A stretch of 64,000 bases of DNA from Pseudanabaena sp. PCC 7367 (lineage in GTDB: Bacteria > Cyanobacteriota > Cyanobacteriia > Pseudanabaenales > Pseudanabaenaceae). Location of the stretch: NCBI RefSeq assembly GCF_000317065.1, contig NC_019701.1, positions 2,986,001 through 3,050,000 on the forward strand. The letters run 5' to 3'. Below, in pieces: positions 49,038 through 58,789 of this stretch. Position 1 is the stretch's first letter; each line of letters opens with the position of its first letter. The translations under genes were made by a program, and so were the position numbers. The notes below the pieces were generated by a model. That model was not told the DNA's origin and did not search any database. It saw only the letters and a list, made by a program, of their open reading frames with translations.

Positions 49038-49184
49038 TTTGCAGGCTGGTTGATGGTGATGCAATTTTCTGGGCTTATGTATGCATGAGTATATATACAT
49101 AGCCTGTCCGTATGAACGGAATGGGGGAAGTTTGTGGGTTAGTCAACGAATTATGATTTGCTCACAATCCTTAAACTAGCTGCG

Positions 49185-49213
49185 CTCGGCAACCCTGCTG
49201 AGTCTTTTTTTGC
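49185..49213 (+). terminator. terminator of pentapeptide gene B
   Basis: CTCGGCA, loop ACCC, TGCTGAG (49185-49202), then TCTTTTTTTGCC: a compact seven-pair stem with one G-T pair, a tetraloop and a T tract. Confidence 0.85.
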
Positions 49214-49250
49214 CTGATTAGATATTATTTGGTATTTGGGATTGATGGGA

Positions 49251-52022
49251 TTAATTTGATGAGAGGGGCAGAATCAAGCGACTAAGGATACGGTTATCTT
49301 CTAATTTGTAGAGGGATAACTCACCACCAGCTTCCTGCATCAGGCTTTGGCAGATGGCTAAGTGCAATCCAGGCGGTTGATCCAAAATTGTGGAAGTGAG
49401 TAGATCGCCGCTATGGCCATCGCGCAATGCATCTAATAGTTGTTGATCGATCTCACCAGAATCGGTAATTGCCAGCTCTAGGGAACTCTCATCCAATTGC
49501 CGACACCACATATCAATCCGGCCACCCACTTCCGATCGCCCACAGGCAAACAGCAGCAGCTCATTGAGGATCATTTCAATCTTGGCAATATCACCGCCGA
49601 CGATCGCATTGGCCTGATTATGCACCTGCGACCACAACTGACGCTGCTTAACTAAGGCATCAACCCGCTCCAGCGATCGCTTAATCAAACCAGCCAGCGG
49701 TGCAGTTTCATAGGTGGGGCGAAGTCGCCATTGTTCTTTGCGGATAATCTGTGGCAAAGAAGACATCGAAGCTTGCAGTTGCTTGAGCGATTGTTGCATC
49801 CGCATACTGCCCACACTGTTGCCACTGCCGGCATCAAGCTGAATCAAGCGTTGCACCCCACCACCTACCGATCGATACATATCTTCGATCCGGCGATGTT
49901 TATACCAGTTCAGCCGCTCTAATTCATTGCGATTTTGATGCAGTTTTTCAACCAAAACAATATGACGACGAGTCCAGGCCAACTGATTAGTGAGTATATT
50001 AAAGGCTTGCAAATGGCGATCGAGCCAGCGTCGTCCCGGCTTATCGGCCACCAGAATCATCCCCGTTGGCTGATGGTCAGGCGTAGTGCGTAATACCATC
50101 GTCAGGATTTGGCCAATTCCTGGCGCATTCAACCAGTCCAGGGTTTCGGCTGGGAGATCATGCACACTCAAGGGCAAAATCCCTTCAGTTTGGGTCGTCC
50201 ATTGCACGAGTGGATCGCTTTCTACTGCCAGCACCGCATCTTTGACCCGCAACTTAAACTGATCGGCACTCCCAAAGGTGGCGGCAATCTGACCACCAAT
50301 ACGACCAGGAATCCAGGTCACCAGAACCGCCAGCGGTGCCTGCATGATCTGCGACATCAATTGCACCACCATCGGATTAAGCTTTTCGATCGTATTGGCC
50401 TGTTGAAGTGAAACGAGGCCAAACTGAGTGGCTTGGTGGAGCTTCTGGCGTTCGTCGGCTTGCTTTTGTAAGTTAGCCTGGTGGGAGATCAAGCCCACTT
50501 GCTGAGCCACGGCTTGGACTAATTCTCGCTCTGGACGTGACCAGGTGCGGGGTGATTCATGGCCGACTGCCAACAGACCTTCCAAGGGTTTACCGATCGC
50601 CGTACTGCTGATCATCATCGATCGCACTTCTAGTTCCAGCAAGCTCGATCGCCAGGTCATAAACTTGAAGTCACTTTCAACATTTTCCACCATCACGGTT
50701 TCACTAGCCTGCTCCATCATCTGGCGATCGACATCGGCTAGCTCTGTAAAGTGCATTGGTAGGGGGCGGCGGTTTTTAGGATGATATTGAAAATGGACAT
50801 CAAAGCATTCAGTATCACGGTTATAAACCACAATCCAGAATCGTTCGGCATTTAAGCGCTGACACAATTGGTTGGCCGCATGGTCAAGGGAGTCTTCCCA
50901 ATCGTGATCGCTATAGATGGCTCTGGCGATCCCAGCGGTTAGCATTTGGTCAGAGGCGATCCGCTCCACTGCCGCTTCCATTTCCTCCAGGGGAGCTGCC
51001 ATTGCCAAGAGCTGCGCCACACCCTTAGTAAAACCACGCTCATCTTCAGTCCACAGCCTGGGTTCGTCGCTTTCAACACACAAAAAACCAACTAGCTCTC
51101 CTTGAAATACGATCGGCGCGGCAATCATGCCAATACAACCAAATTGCTCCAACACGCAGGAGCTAATATCCCCTTTGGTCATTGACTGGGCATCCACCAC
51201 CACCACCAACTCATCCTTAGATAGAGCCTGATACATGGTTGGTGCATTTTGGACGGTGATCCCAGCGGTATTATCGTTCCGAGCGCTAACCATTTTGCGC
51301 TGGCGATTGACGGCTCTGCGCCAAAAATAACGATGCTCGCGCTCAAACCAGTAAACACTGGTGCGATTTGGCATCACAAAACTATGGGTGACCTCCACCA
51401 CCGCATCGATCCGCTCGGCCAGGGATTGCAGATTGCGCAACCCGTCCAGCAAGCCCAGCAAAGGTTGATCCGGGCGCTTGGTTTGTTGGGTTTGCCAATC
51501 AGTTTCAATCCGTTGCAAGCTGGCCGCCAAACCACCAAACAACATGGAAAAGCGGGCTTTTTCGTCGGGGCGGGGGGAAATGTTCCACAGGTGCGAACCC
51601 AGGATCGCCACGCCGAATGCGGTTTCATTATGATAAATTGGCCAGAACAGAGTGCCCTGAATCTCAAACTTGCGTGCCACCTTACGCCAATCACCACTGC
51701 GACTTTCTTGCCTAAGATCGGGGATGCCCAGAGGTTTGCGCTGCAAAATCACCTGATCGAGGCAATCGCCCGGTTCTAGGGCAAATCTTTCCTTCAAAAA
51801 CTTAATTTCACCGGCTGGAGTAGATCCACCTTTGCCCACCAGACGATGATTGGCGCGATCGTAGAGTCCCACCCAAACCAATTTGTAATCAAAATTGTCG
51901 CGTAAGTAGTCAATCGTAGACGCAATCAAGTTGTCAACATTTTCTTCCTCACGCAAAACTTGCATGACGCGCCCAAGGTTAACAAATTGCCGATCCGCAG
52001 GATTGGATCTTGCTTGACTCAT
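49251..52022 (-). CDS. multi-GAF sensor with degenerate histidine-kinase core
   Basis: A 923-residue soluble protein. Four GAF-like regions (about 20-175, 205-355, 365-520, 530-690), each with hydrophobic strands such as LVWVGLYDR, IGMIAAPIVFQGELVGFLCVES and FWIVVYNRDTE, are followed by a dimerisation-like helical region (about 700-790) and a kinase ATPase-like region (about 800-923). The ATPase core is degraded: the second N-box Asn is replaced (NELLLFA) and the G1 box DxGxG reads DSGEI, though PPGLHLAICQSLMQEAGGEL is retained. No conserved HisKA histidine is evident. No clear Cys for bilin binding was identified. It probably senses or scaffolds and does not phosphorylate. Six 19-base repeats lie about 214 bases upstream. 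Confidence 0.75.
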   Translation of the reverse strand: MSQARSNPADRQFVNLGRVMQVLREEENVDNLIASTIDYLRDNFDYKLVWVGLYDRANHRLVGKGGSTPAGEIKFLKERFALEPGDCLDQVILQRKPLGIPDLRQESRSGDWRKVARKFEIQGTLFWPIYHNETAFGVAILGSHLWNISPRPDEKARFSMLFGGLAASLQRIETDWQTQQTKRPDQPLLGLLDGLRNLQSLAERIDAVVEVTHSFVMPNRTSVYWFEREHRYFWRRAVNRQRKMVSARNDNTAGITVQNAPTMYQALSKDELVVVVDAQSMTKGDISSCVLEQFGCIGMIAAPIVFQGELVGFLCVESDEPRLWTEDERGFTKGVAQLLAMAAPLEEMEAAVERIASDQMLTAGIARAIYSDHDWEDSLDHAANQLCQRLNAERFWIVVYNRDTECFDVHFQYHPKNRRPLPMHFTELADVDRQMMEQASETVMVENVESDFKFMTWRSSLLELEVRSMMISSTAIGKPLEGLLAVGHESPRTWSRPERELVQAVAQQVGLISHQANLQKQADERQKLHQATQFGLVSLQQANTIEKLNPMVVQLMSQIMQAPLAVLVTWIPGRIGGQIAATFGSADQFKLRVKDAVLAVESDPLVQWTTQTEGILPLSVHDLPAETLDWLNAPGIGQILTMVLRTTPDHQPTGMILVADKPGRRWLDRHLQAFNILTNQLAWTRRHIVLVEKLHQNRNELERLNWYKHRRIEDMYRSVGGGVQRLIQLDAGSGNSVGSMRMQQSLKQLQASMSSLPQIIRKEQWRLRPTYETAPLAGLIKRSLERVDALVKQRQLWSQVHNQANAIVGGDIAKIEMILNELLLFACGRSEVGGRIDMWCRQLDESSLELAITDSGEIDQQLLDALRDGHSGDLLTSTILDQPPGLHLAICQSLMQEAGGELSLYKLEDNRILSRLILPLSSN

Positions 52023-52170
52023 ACGCTGTGACCTTCTATTCCCCTAACCGGCATCATGACTAAACTAAAATTTTTTAATGTCTAGCTATTGGTCTGGTGA
52101 TATCAAATTATTAATTCTCAAATTCTTGATTGATAATCAAGCTACCCGCAATTTCAATATTTACTAACTA

Positions 52171-52210
52171 TTTCTATCTATTTCTATCTATTTCTATCTA
52201 TTTCTATCTA
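52171..52210. repeat. 10-base tandem repeat, four copies
   Basis: Four perfect units TTTCTATCTA (52171-52210), one helical turn apart, 25 bases before the 19-base array. Confidence 0.9.
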
Positions 52211-52235
52211 TTCGGTGGTGGCTCCACATTTAAAT

Positions 52236-52349
52236 TTGGTTACAGGAACAATACTTGGTTACAGGAACAATACTTGGTTACAGGAACAATACTTGGTTAC
52301 AGGAACAATACTTGGTTACAGGAACAATACTTGGTTACAGGAACAATAC
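52236..52349. repeat. 19-base tandem repeat, six perfect copies
   Basis: Six contiguous perfect units TTGGTTACAGGAACAATAC. No spacers, so not a CRISPR. Located 214-327 bases upstream of the GAF-sensor start. Confidence 0.97.
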
Positions 52350-52948
52350 ATTTTAGCTATTTAGAATAGAATAAATCAATAAAATTAGCGTGTTAGACAC
52401 TATGGCTTAATGCAAAAAGCTTGGTTAAACCTAATTATGTTACTGGACGTTAACTTAACCAGATTTTGCCATTGCTTGTCGATCGGTAGCGACATAGCGG
52501 TAAAGATTTTAGCAAATAGAGCTTAAGCCAGCCACAGTTTCATCATCATATCAGAGTCACTGATGTGATCATGGTTACATCGTTTTATTAGCCAGGGATT
52601 CAATCACCCCATTGAAACTATTGAACCTATTTAATATCTGTGTTGAGATATTTAGCTAGTAGAAGTTACCACAAATCTAAGCAATGCGCCTTGATCCTGA
52701 TTAGGGAAAGACGATCGAAAAGATTGTAAATATTGCCTATTAGTCCCCATGTCGCCAATATTTAGCGGATTTTTGCGCCAACAGCCTTAACTACTCAAAT
52801 TGCTCAGGGCTAACTAAAGTTAAACTACCCAATTTCCGTGATTTAGCAACATCAACGATCGCAAACCCAACCAATCATCCCCACAATTATCTTTTTTGGC
52901 CAAATCTGCATAGACCAAATACCCATTTAATCTGGATGCAACTTCTAG

Positions 52949-53266
52949 CTAGGCTTGATCCAGTAGCCATTCCAACGATCGATCGCCGATCGCCAGTGGA
53001 ATATTAACCGCCTTACCCAACCTGGGCTTACTTTTAGTGGTCTGGATAAATTCTTTGACCTGCTCCGTTACGCCCCAATCACTAAAGTAGGTGGCTACTA
53101 CACCCAGTCGATCGAGATACTCAGCTTCACTCAGGGGAAATGAGGCCTGCTCTAGATAACGCCACATTACCTGGGCAATGATCCGATCTTTGAGTCGCCT
53201 GAGCTGAATATCATAGGAAAAGCCCCACTTGGCGACAATTATTTGCCTCAGTTCTGCTCCAGTCAT
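52949..53266 (-). CDS. DUF3067 family protein
   Basis: A 105-residue conserved cyanobacterial/plastid-type protein. The N-terminus MTGAELRQIIVAKWGFSYDIQLRRLKDRI and the segments VMWRYLEQASFPLSEAEYLDRL and RLGKAVNIPL match the family as I remember it. Biochemical role not established. Single gene on the minus strand. Confidence 0.8.
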   Translation of the reverse strand: MTGAELRQIIVAKWGFSYDIQLRRLKDRIIAQVMWRYLEQASFPLSEAEYLDRLGVVATYFSDWGVTEQVKEFIQTTKSKPRLGKAVNIPLAIGDRSLEWLLDQA

Positions 53267-53578
53267 TTTAAGTTGAAAGAAATAATCCAGTGATTAACAT
53301 TAGCTTACCTCGATCGTAATTATTGACCCTATCCCTGGTCAAATATCAACAGGGCGATCTTCTCCTTGCTCTACCCTATTTCGCTCATAAGTTGTCTATA
53401 TGCCAGCCGCAAAACTCGAGCCATAAGAAGTAATTAAGTAATTAAATACAGTTGATTTTAATAGCGATCGTCTTCTATCAGCAGCTTTAGATTGCGGATA
53501 AATACCACAACAGGCATGCAAGAGCTTTAATCACCATAGCATCAAAAAAGTTTAACCAAATTTGCATTTGAGGGCACA
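53267..53578. other. 312-base spacer, nothing recognised
   Basis: Between DUF3067 and the cupin gene on the minus strand; AT-rich, no gene or strong terminator. Confidence 0.4.
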
Positions 53579-53851
53579 TCAGCCAAACTTGTAGTGTTTT
53601 TTCACATCCTGGTTAATTTGCCAGGTGCAAGACATTCCTTCCGGAAAAGTAACCAGATCACCTTTGCCCATTTGTACTGGTTCACCAACCTCTGGAGTGA
53701 CTACCACGTCGCCATCCAGAAAATAGCAGGTTTCAGATTCGCCATAACTCCAGGGAAACGTTGATGCTTCCTTGGTCCAGATTGACCAATTGAATACACC
53801 GAGTTGCTCAAGTTTGGTTTGGGAAGGTTGGCGATCGATTTGGATTTCCAT
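53579..53851 (-). CDS. small cupin-domain protein (DUF861/cupin_3 type)
   Basis: A 90-residue single cupin barrel: WTKEASTFPWSYGESETCYFLDGDVVVTPE, then KGDLVTFPEGMSCTWQI. The Trp/Pro-rich first motif and the GDLVTFPEG second motif are the cupin_3 pattern; the metal ligands of classical cupins are not all present. Function unknown. Confidence 0.82.
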   Translation of the reverse strand: MEIQIDRQPSQTKLEQLGVFNWSIWTKEASTFPWSYGESETCYFLDGDVVVTPEVGEPVQMGKGDLVTFPEGMSCTWQINQDVKKHYKFG

Positions 53852-53954
53852 CGGCTAGATCTGCTAATAATTACAAAATTACTTTTGCCTATTGTATGGC
53901 AGAAACAAGCCGTAAGGTTGGATTGATCGTATGGTCAAGCTGTCAAGCTAGCTC

Positions 53955-54479
53955 TCAGCAGCAACCAACCCCAAAGCGCTGATTGATCTGGTCACAAACC
54001 TCTGCCATCGCTACATCGGTACTCAGCCTTGCGAGATCAACGATCCCCAAGCTAGATAGATTTTGCTGGCGTTCTACTAGTTTACTGGCAAGTTGCCCTG
54101 CCAGGTTAGGATGCGCTTGCAAGACATCCCCCAAACGCTCCCGATTCAGCACAAACAGAGTCACCGCAGTCATACTCCGCACCGTAGCAGTTCGCTGTGC
54201 ACCAGTTAGCAAAGAAATTTCACCAAAGAAATCGCCTTCATGGAGTATGGCAATGAACTGTCCCCTTAGTTCCGAAATCACCTCAGCCTCACCAGCCAGG
54301 ATCACATAGAAAGAATTACCTAAATCACCTTCGTGGCAAATAAATTGACGTGGGGGCAGCCTCTGGCGATGACCTTGCTTGACCAGGGTGGTTAGTTCTA
54401 GGGATGAAAAATCCTCAAAGTAAGGCACTTGCCGAATCAGTGCAACGATCGATTGTCTGGTTTGTGATAACCTTGCCAT
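53955..54479 (-). CDS. cyclic-nucleotide-binding domain protein, no DNA-binding domain
   Basis: 174 residues, essentially one cNMP-binding domain. The phosphate-binding cassette reads FFGEISLLTGAQRTATVRSM, close to the FGE(I/L)ALL-x-x-x-R-x-A consensus with Glu and Arg ligands. The first part, FICHEGDLGNSFYVILAGEAEVI, is the conserved N-terminal half. There is no helix-turn-helix after it, only a short C-terminal helix ending QRFGVGCC. It could sense cAMP and act through protein contacts. Minus strand, single gene. Confidence 0.82.
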   Translation of the reverse strand: MARLSQTRQSIVALIRQVPYFEDFSSLELTTLVKQGHRQRLPPRQFICHEGDLGNSFYVILAGEAEVISELRGQFIAILHEGDFFGEISLLTGAQRTATVRSMTAVTLFVLNRERLGDVLQAHPNLAGQLASKLVERQQNLSSLGIVDLARLSTDVAMAEVCDQINQRFGVGCC

Positions 54480-54781
54480 TGGTTTTTAATCCGCTTTTAA
54501 TCCGCAATTAATTGATTACATGTTAGAGAGCGATCGCTGCGATTGTTATAGCGTCATTACGATCAAAACTAATCCCTAACAACGATCCCTAATAAAGCAG
54601 TGGAGTTCCAGTTTCAATCTATTTCTGGTAAAGACTCTAGTAAAGAAAAGTCATGAGAAAAAACTGTCGAACTCAGGTCTTATGAGTAGGTCTTATAACT
54701 CAGGTTTTATAAGATTTGCCGTTGATATATCTCTACTCAAATATCCGCCGACCTAGACTAATCTCCCATCTTTCTACAAAG
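54480..54781. other. 302-base spacer between proA and the cNMP gene
   Basis: Contains a short cluster of repeats around 54665-54713, with ACTCAGGT occurring twice, and a CTTATAA/TTATAAG inverted repeat (54692-54698, 54707-54713). No T tract follows, so a terminator call is weak. Confidence 0.45.
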
Positions 54782-56092
54782 CTATAAATCCTTGTGAGTG
54801 AATGGTTTAGCCCGATCGCCAGCATAGGTGGCCACCACATGTCCATCCCCAACTAACTGGTATTTGTAGGTAATTAACCCTTCCAGGCCAACGGGGCCAC
54901 GGGGCGGCATTTTGGCGGTACTGATCCCCACCTCAGCGCCAAACCCATACCGGAATCCATCCGCAAATCTAGTCGAGCAGTTGTGATAAACCCCAGCAGC
55001 ATCAACATCACTCATAAAGGTTTGAGCATTACCAGGATCGGTGGTGGCGATCGCCTCGGTATGATGTGAGCCATATTGATTGATGTGGTCGATCGCACCC
55101 AGGAGCGAATCTACAATCCTGACCGAGATAATTAAATCACTATATTCTGTGTCCCAATCAGCGTCGGTGGCCTTAATCAAGCCCATATTTGGCACACAGT
55201 CGATCGTGCGATTGCAACCCCTGACTTCCACCCCAGCTTGCTTGAAAGCCGCAACCATTTGGGGCAGAAATGCCACCGCAATATCTTTGTGCACTAATAA
55301 GGTTTCGATCGCATTACAGGCCGCCGGGTAACCAGCCTTAGCATCGATCGCAATCGCAATTGTTTTCTCGATCTCCGCGCTGGCATCCACAAATAAATGG
55401 CAAATGCCATCTGCATGACCCAGCACTGGGATTTTTGTATTTCCCTGGATATAGCGCACAAATTGATTTGAGCCCCTGGGAATAATCAAGTCGATCTGCT
55501 GATCCATCGTCAAGATTTCCTTAATCTCGTTGCGGGTGGTGAGCAACTGTACAATGTCTGGGGCGATCGCCGAGGTAACCAAAGCCTGCTGAATTACTTG
55601 CACCAGTGCGGTGCAGGATCGCACTGCTTCGCTACCCCCCTTGAGGATTAAGCCATTGCCAGATTTAAGCGCCAGGGCGGTAATTTGCGTCACCGCATCG
55701 GGGCGAGATTCAAAAATGATCCCCACCACCCCCAACGGGCAGGATACCCGCCGCAACACCAAGCCCTGATCTAGCTCGCGGTGGATCTGCTGCTGGCCAA
55801 CTGGATCACTTAGTTTGGCTACATCACGCACACCTGCGATCATGTCGGCTAATTTGGCTGGACTTAGCTTGAGGCGATCGATCAGTGGTTGGGCAATCTG
55901 GGCTTCCTTGGCTGCTGCTAGATCAGCTTGGTTCGCAGTCAAAATTTGCTCAGCGTTCTGTTCTAGCGCCTGGGCAACCAACTCCAATGCCTGGTTTTTA
56001 GCTTCGGTTGACATTTTCGCCAACCAACGCGCCGCCAACCTGGTTGACTTGACCTGCTCCAGCAGCGATCGTGAATCAGTTGCAACAGCCAT
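54782..56092 (-). CDS. proA: gamma-glutamyl phosphate reductase ProA
   Basis: Proline synthesis enzyme that reduces gamma-glutamyl phosphate with NADPH. 436 residues. Landmarks: [48 protein letters not shown], the active-site Cys in [14 protein letters not shown], and the C-terminal [24 protein letters not shown]. Length and motif order are typical. No proB next to it; the gene is a single unit. Confidence 0.96.
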   Translation of the reverse strand: MAVATDSRSLLEQVKSTRLAARWLAKMSTEAKNQALELVAQALEQNAEQILTANQADLAAAKEAQIAQPLIDRLKLSPAKLADMIAGVRDVAKLSDPVGQQQIHRELDQGLVLRRVSCPLGVVGIIFESRPDAVTQITALALKSGNGLILKGGSEAVRSCTALVQVIQQALVTSAIAPDIVQLLTTRNEIKEILTMDQQIDLIIPRGSNQFVRYIQGNTKIPVLGHADGICHLFVDASAEIEKTIAIAIDAKAGYPAACNAIETLLVHKDIAVAFLPQMVAAFKQAGVEVRGCNRTIDCVPNMGLIKATDADWDTEYSDLIISVRIVDSLLGAIDHINQYGSHHTEAIATTDPGNAQTFMSDVDAAGVYHNCSTRFADGFRYGFGAEVGISTAKMPPRGPVGLEGLITYKYQLVGDGHVVATYAGDRAKPFTHKDL

Positions 56093-56415
56093 AATTTATG
56101 ATCCTATTTTTAACCTTGCCCACAACTATCGTTAATTAAGCTTTAACTACTCACATCTGCTCTGATATTTCTATTTGATATTTCTAGCAAATATGTCAGT
56201 GATTCAGATGAAATAGCGATCCTCTGCAAATTGCTGATCTAGAACCTTGTCGATCGCCTTGGAAGCCCAACAATAATAACTATTCTGAGGGTATTTAACC
56301 GGAATTACGATTAGCTTTATGCTGTATTTGTGGGAGATGATCGAGGGCTAGTAAATATTGTGCATCTTTCCACATCTTAGCTTAGCCAACCAAAAGTTTG
56401 TATATAACGATACAT
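56093..56415. other. 323-base spacer upstream of proA
   Basis: Between proA and the Tab2 gene (both minus). It must carry the proA promoter; nothing else recognised. Confidence 0.4.
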
Positions 56416-57279
56416 TTATACTTCTTTGAGGAGCCAAAATCCCGCAAAATCCTCTGAATCAGGATTATCCTGGATTGCCAGAAAATGGACTTGCGCTGCT
56501 TTTTGTTTAGCCGTCTCAAAGGCTTGGCCATCGGCGATCGCCTTAGCATTTTTGGGTGCCTTCGCTGATTGAAAATTAGCCACCAGCCATCTGGCATCGG
56601 CATTAGCTTCTAAAAGCATCTGACTGCTACCATCGTTCTGATTAGTCACAAATTTAAGAAACACCGGATCAACCCCTGCCATCCATGCTGCTAGGGGGGT
56701 GGCGCGATGGGAGTAAATAATCAAACCTGGGATCAAAGTGTCATCGCTTAAATAACTCAGGTCAAATAACTCCTCAAAGTCGATCGACCAATCGCCAGCC
56801 GAGGCAAACTGATCAGCTCGCAATGATACGATCGCCCAACCCTCACCAATCAAAGCATCGGGGATCGGCCGCGTAGATATCTGCTGCATCGGCACCGCCA
56901 GGGGCAGGGGATTGGGGTCAGCGGCTTGAAAGCCCTCTTGCTGGGGATAAACTTGCGCCATGCGCTCTTGCAACCAGGCCGCCAGCGTAAATACCCGCCG
57001 CGAGGCGAGGGGATTCAATCCAGCTTGATTACAACCCCGCGTAATAATATTGGCCATACTGGGGCGGAAGAATCTCACCTTTTGGGGCGTTTGCCCAGTT
57101 TTTTGGATCACAGTCTGCAACTGCTCGGCCAGCCAAGCTGAATTAACCCGATCGCTGGGGCATTCTTGCACCCACTCCATTTGCCTGGTGCGATCGCAAA
57201 TCAACAATTCCCAGATTTTTTTCTTATTCTGGTTCAATACTGGTCTTGAATAAAAATCAAGCTCCCAAATTACGGCCAT
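56416..57279 (-). CDS. Tab2/DUF1092 family RNA-binding protein
   Basis: Homologue of Chlamydomonas Tab2 and plant ATAB2, which support translation of photosystem I and II mRNAs. Conserved starts and ends: MAVIWELDFYSRPVLNQNKKKIWELLICD, ECPSDRVNSAWLAEQL, RFFRPSMANIITRGCNQAG, RRVFTLAAWLQER and a C-terminal FAGFWLL. I use ATG 57279; GTG 57285 would add two residues. No clear ribosome-binding site; a hairpin with T tract lies only about 12 bases upstream (see separate entry), which may couple expression to upstream transcription from vipp1. Confidence 0.88.
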   Translation of the reverse strand: MAVIWELDFYSRPVLNQNKKKIWELLICDRTRQMEWVQECPSDRVNSAWLAEQLQTVIQKTGQTPQKVRFFRPSMANIITRGCNQAGLNPLASRRVFTLAAWLQERMAQVYPQQEGFQAADPNPLPLAVPMQQISTRPIPDALIGEGWAIVSLRADQFASAGDWSIDFEELFDLSYLSDDTLIPGLIIYSHRATPLAAWMAGVDPVFLKFVTNQNDGSSQMLLEANADARWLVANFQSAKAPKNAKAIADGQAFETAKQKAAQVHFLAIQDNPDSEDFAGFWLLKEV

Positions 57280-57286
57280 AGTCACT

Positions 57287-57326
57287 AAAAAAGTAAGGTG
57301 AAATCAATTAGTTAATCTCACCTTAC
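57287..57326 (-). promoter_or_regulatory. hairpin plus T tract just before the Tab2-type gene
   Basis: On the minus strand, GTAAGGTGA pairs perfectly with TCACCTTAC (57318-57326 with 57293-57301) over a 16-base loop, followed by TTTTTT, then the Tab2 start 12 bases further on. It looks like a terminator for vipp1 or a leader attenuator of the Tab2-type gene. Confidence 0.65.
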
Positions 57327-57511
57327 CTCAATTAAAAACCTGAATTAAAATAACGAGCTTCAAAAATAAATTATCGATCGATGCTTATCGGGGCTTAAGA
57401 GCGGCAGATATATTAAGCGTTAGCAAATGGGAGCAGCACCCTAAATTATAAATAATTAAGGTGATGTGCTTAAACTAGTAGCAAACCCAAACAAAATTGC
57501 TAACTAGCTAC

Positions 57512-58288
57512 TTATTTGTCTTGATCTAGCTCTTGACGCAGCGCATCTAACTCAGCATCGATCATATTTCCTACCGATTTTTTACCAACGTCATCCGCTG
57601 GTTCCAGGGCAGGTGCCTCTTGGCTAGAAGATTCCAACATTTTCATTTTCAAAGCCGCCAATTCATCATCCACGCCGCTCGATGCTTCTAGCTGGGCAAA
57701 CTGTTGCTCCAAGCCGTCAGAGCTTAATTCAGCACTAGCGCCTGCTTTGGCTTCCGCCATCATCACCTTCTCTTCCATCCGCTCAAAGGTGGCACTGGCT
57801 CCACTGGTATTAATCTTGCCAAGCATGTTGTTCAGATTTTCCTGAGCCTTAGCTGATTGCATTCTGGCCTTCAGCATATCTTTCTTGGTCTTGGCTTCAG
57901 AAATCTTACCTTCTAAGGCAACTAAATTCTTTTTGAGCGTATCAACCTGTCCAGCCTGTTGATCGACACTGGCCTTGAGGGAACCTGCCGTGTCTGCATA
58001 GCCTTTTTTGCGATTGAGTGCCTCGCGGGCCAAGTTCTCATCACCCTTTTGTAGCGCCAGCATAGCCCGTCGTTCCCACTCATTGGATTGAGTTTGAGCC
58101 TGATTTAGCTGCTGTTCTTGCCGTTTCAGTGCGGCCATAGATTGGGCAACCGCCTGACGCAACTGCACCATATCCTCTTGCATATCAATAATTGACTGCT
58201 CCAAAATCTTCTCTGGATCTTCGGCAGAGGAGACCATGGCATTAATATTGGATTTGAGCACCATGCCAATGCGATCGAGTAATCCCAT
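57512..58288 (-). CDS. vipp1: VIPP1/IM30 (PspA family) membrane-remodelling protein
   Basis: Membrane-remodelling protein needed for thylakoid formation and protection. 258 residues from ATG 58288, which gives the canonical MGLLDRIGMVLKSNINAM start; upstream in-frame codons (to 58339) are an unlikely extension. Mostly alpha-helical coiled coil with the AEDPEKILEQSI motif at 20-31. The C-terminal tail after residue 200 (VDDELAALKMKML, IDAELDALRQELDQ) is the VIPP1-specific addition absent from PspA. GGAAATG-type ribosome-binding sequence just before the start. Confidence 0.95.
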   Translation of the reverse strand: MGLLDRIGMVLKSNINAMVSSAEDPEKILEQSIIDMQEDMVQLRQAVAQSMAALKRQEQQLNQAQTQSNEWERRAMLALQKGDENLAREALNRKKGYADTAGSLKASVDQQAGQVDTLKKNLVALEGKISEAKTKKDMLKARMQSAKAQENLNNMLGKINTSGASATFERMEEKVMMAEAKAGASAELSSDGLEQQFAQLEASSGVDDELAALKMKMLESSSQEAPALEPADDVGKKSVGNMIDAELDALRQELDQDK

Positions 58289-58789
58289 TTCCTTAATTTT
58301 TCCCTTAACAACAAACGCAAAATCCTTGAACCGACTCAAGCGATCGATGCTTCAAATATAGCATAGGCTCATGATTACATTTGATCCACATCGCCTAGTT
58401 ATTAAGTAAATTAATGTCTCGTAAATTTATGGCTGCGATCGCCCCAGCCTAATTACCACAAGGGGGCAGACAGAGTTTCAAACATTCTTAGTCAAAACTG
58501 ATCTAAAGGCGCGAACAACAGATCATTGGCTAAAGTTTTGCGAAATAAATAGCGAATCACAACCCAGCGCATAAGTTGGTAAGTGGTTGGTTCGGTTTGC
58601 CCAAGCTAATTACCGATCGTGACTTATTTTTTGCCAAACAATATACCTGCACCTGATATACACAACCTTTAAAGACTTGATCTGCTGGCGGTAGGATCGC
58701 AGTAAGCAGATTTGCGCCAGTTGCAACCCTATGGCCAAATATCATTAAATATCATTATATATATGGCCGAGGCTAATTCTGGGGCTGCG
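58289..58789. other. 501-base spacer, no gene seen
   Basis: Upstream of vipp1 and downstream of pentapeptide protein C, both on the minus strand. Contains two short HIP1-like sites and AT-rich runs such as ATTAAATATCATTATATATATGG. A 62-codon frame here looks non-coding. No terminator found. Confidence 0.45.

Larger units (their letters stand above)
52023..52948. other. 926-base spacer containing repeat arrays
   Basis: The longest gene-free stretch of the window. It includes two perfect tandem arrays (listed separately) upstream of the GAF sensor and otherwise AT-rich sequence. A 79-codon plus-strand frame over the arrays simply reads the repeats in rotating frames and is not a gene. Confidence 0.7.

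Noticed and set aside
52236-52349. Possible CRISPR array
   Set aside because: Repeats are contiguous and identical, with no spacers and no cas genes.
52130-52369. 79-codon frame over the 19-base array
   Set aside because: It reads the same 19-base unit in rotating frames, with no family match and no ribosome-binding site; repeat DNA explains it.
54665-54713. Terminator after the proA gene
   Set aside because: An inverted repeat exists but lacks a T tract, so it is described only as a repeat.
58557-58745. 62-codon minus-strand frame upstream of vipp1
   Set aside because: No motif, no ribosome-binding site, unlike the conserved small proteins found elsewhere.
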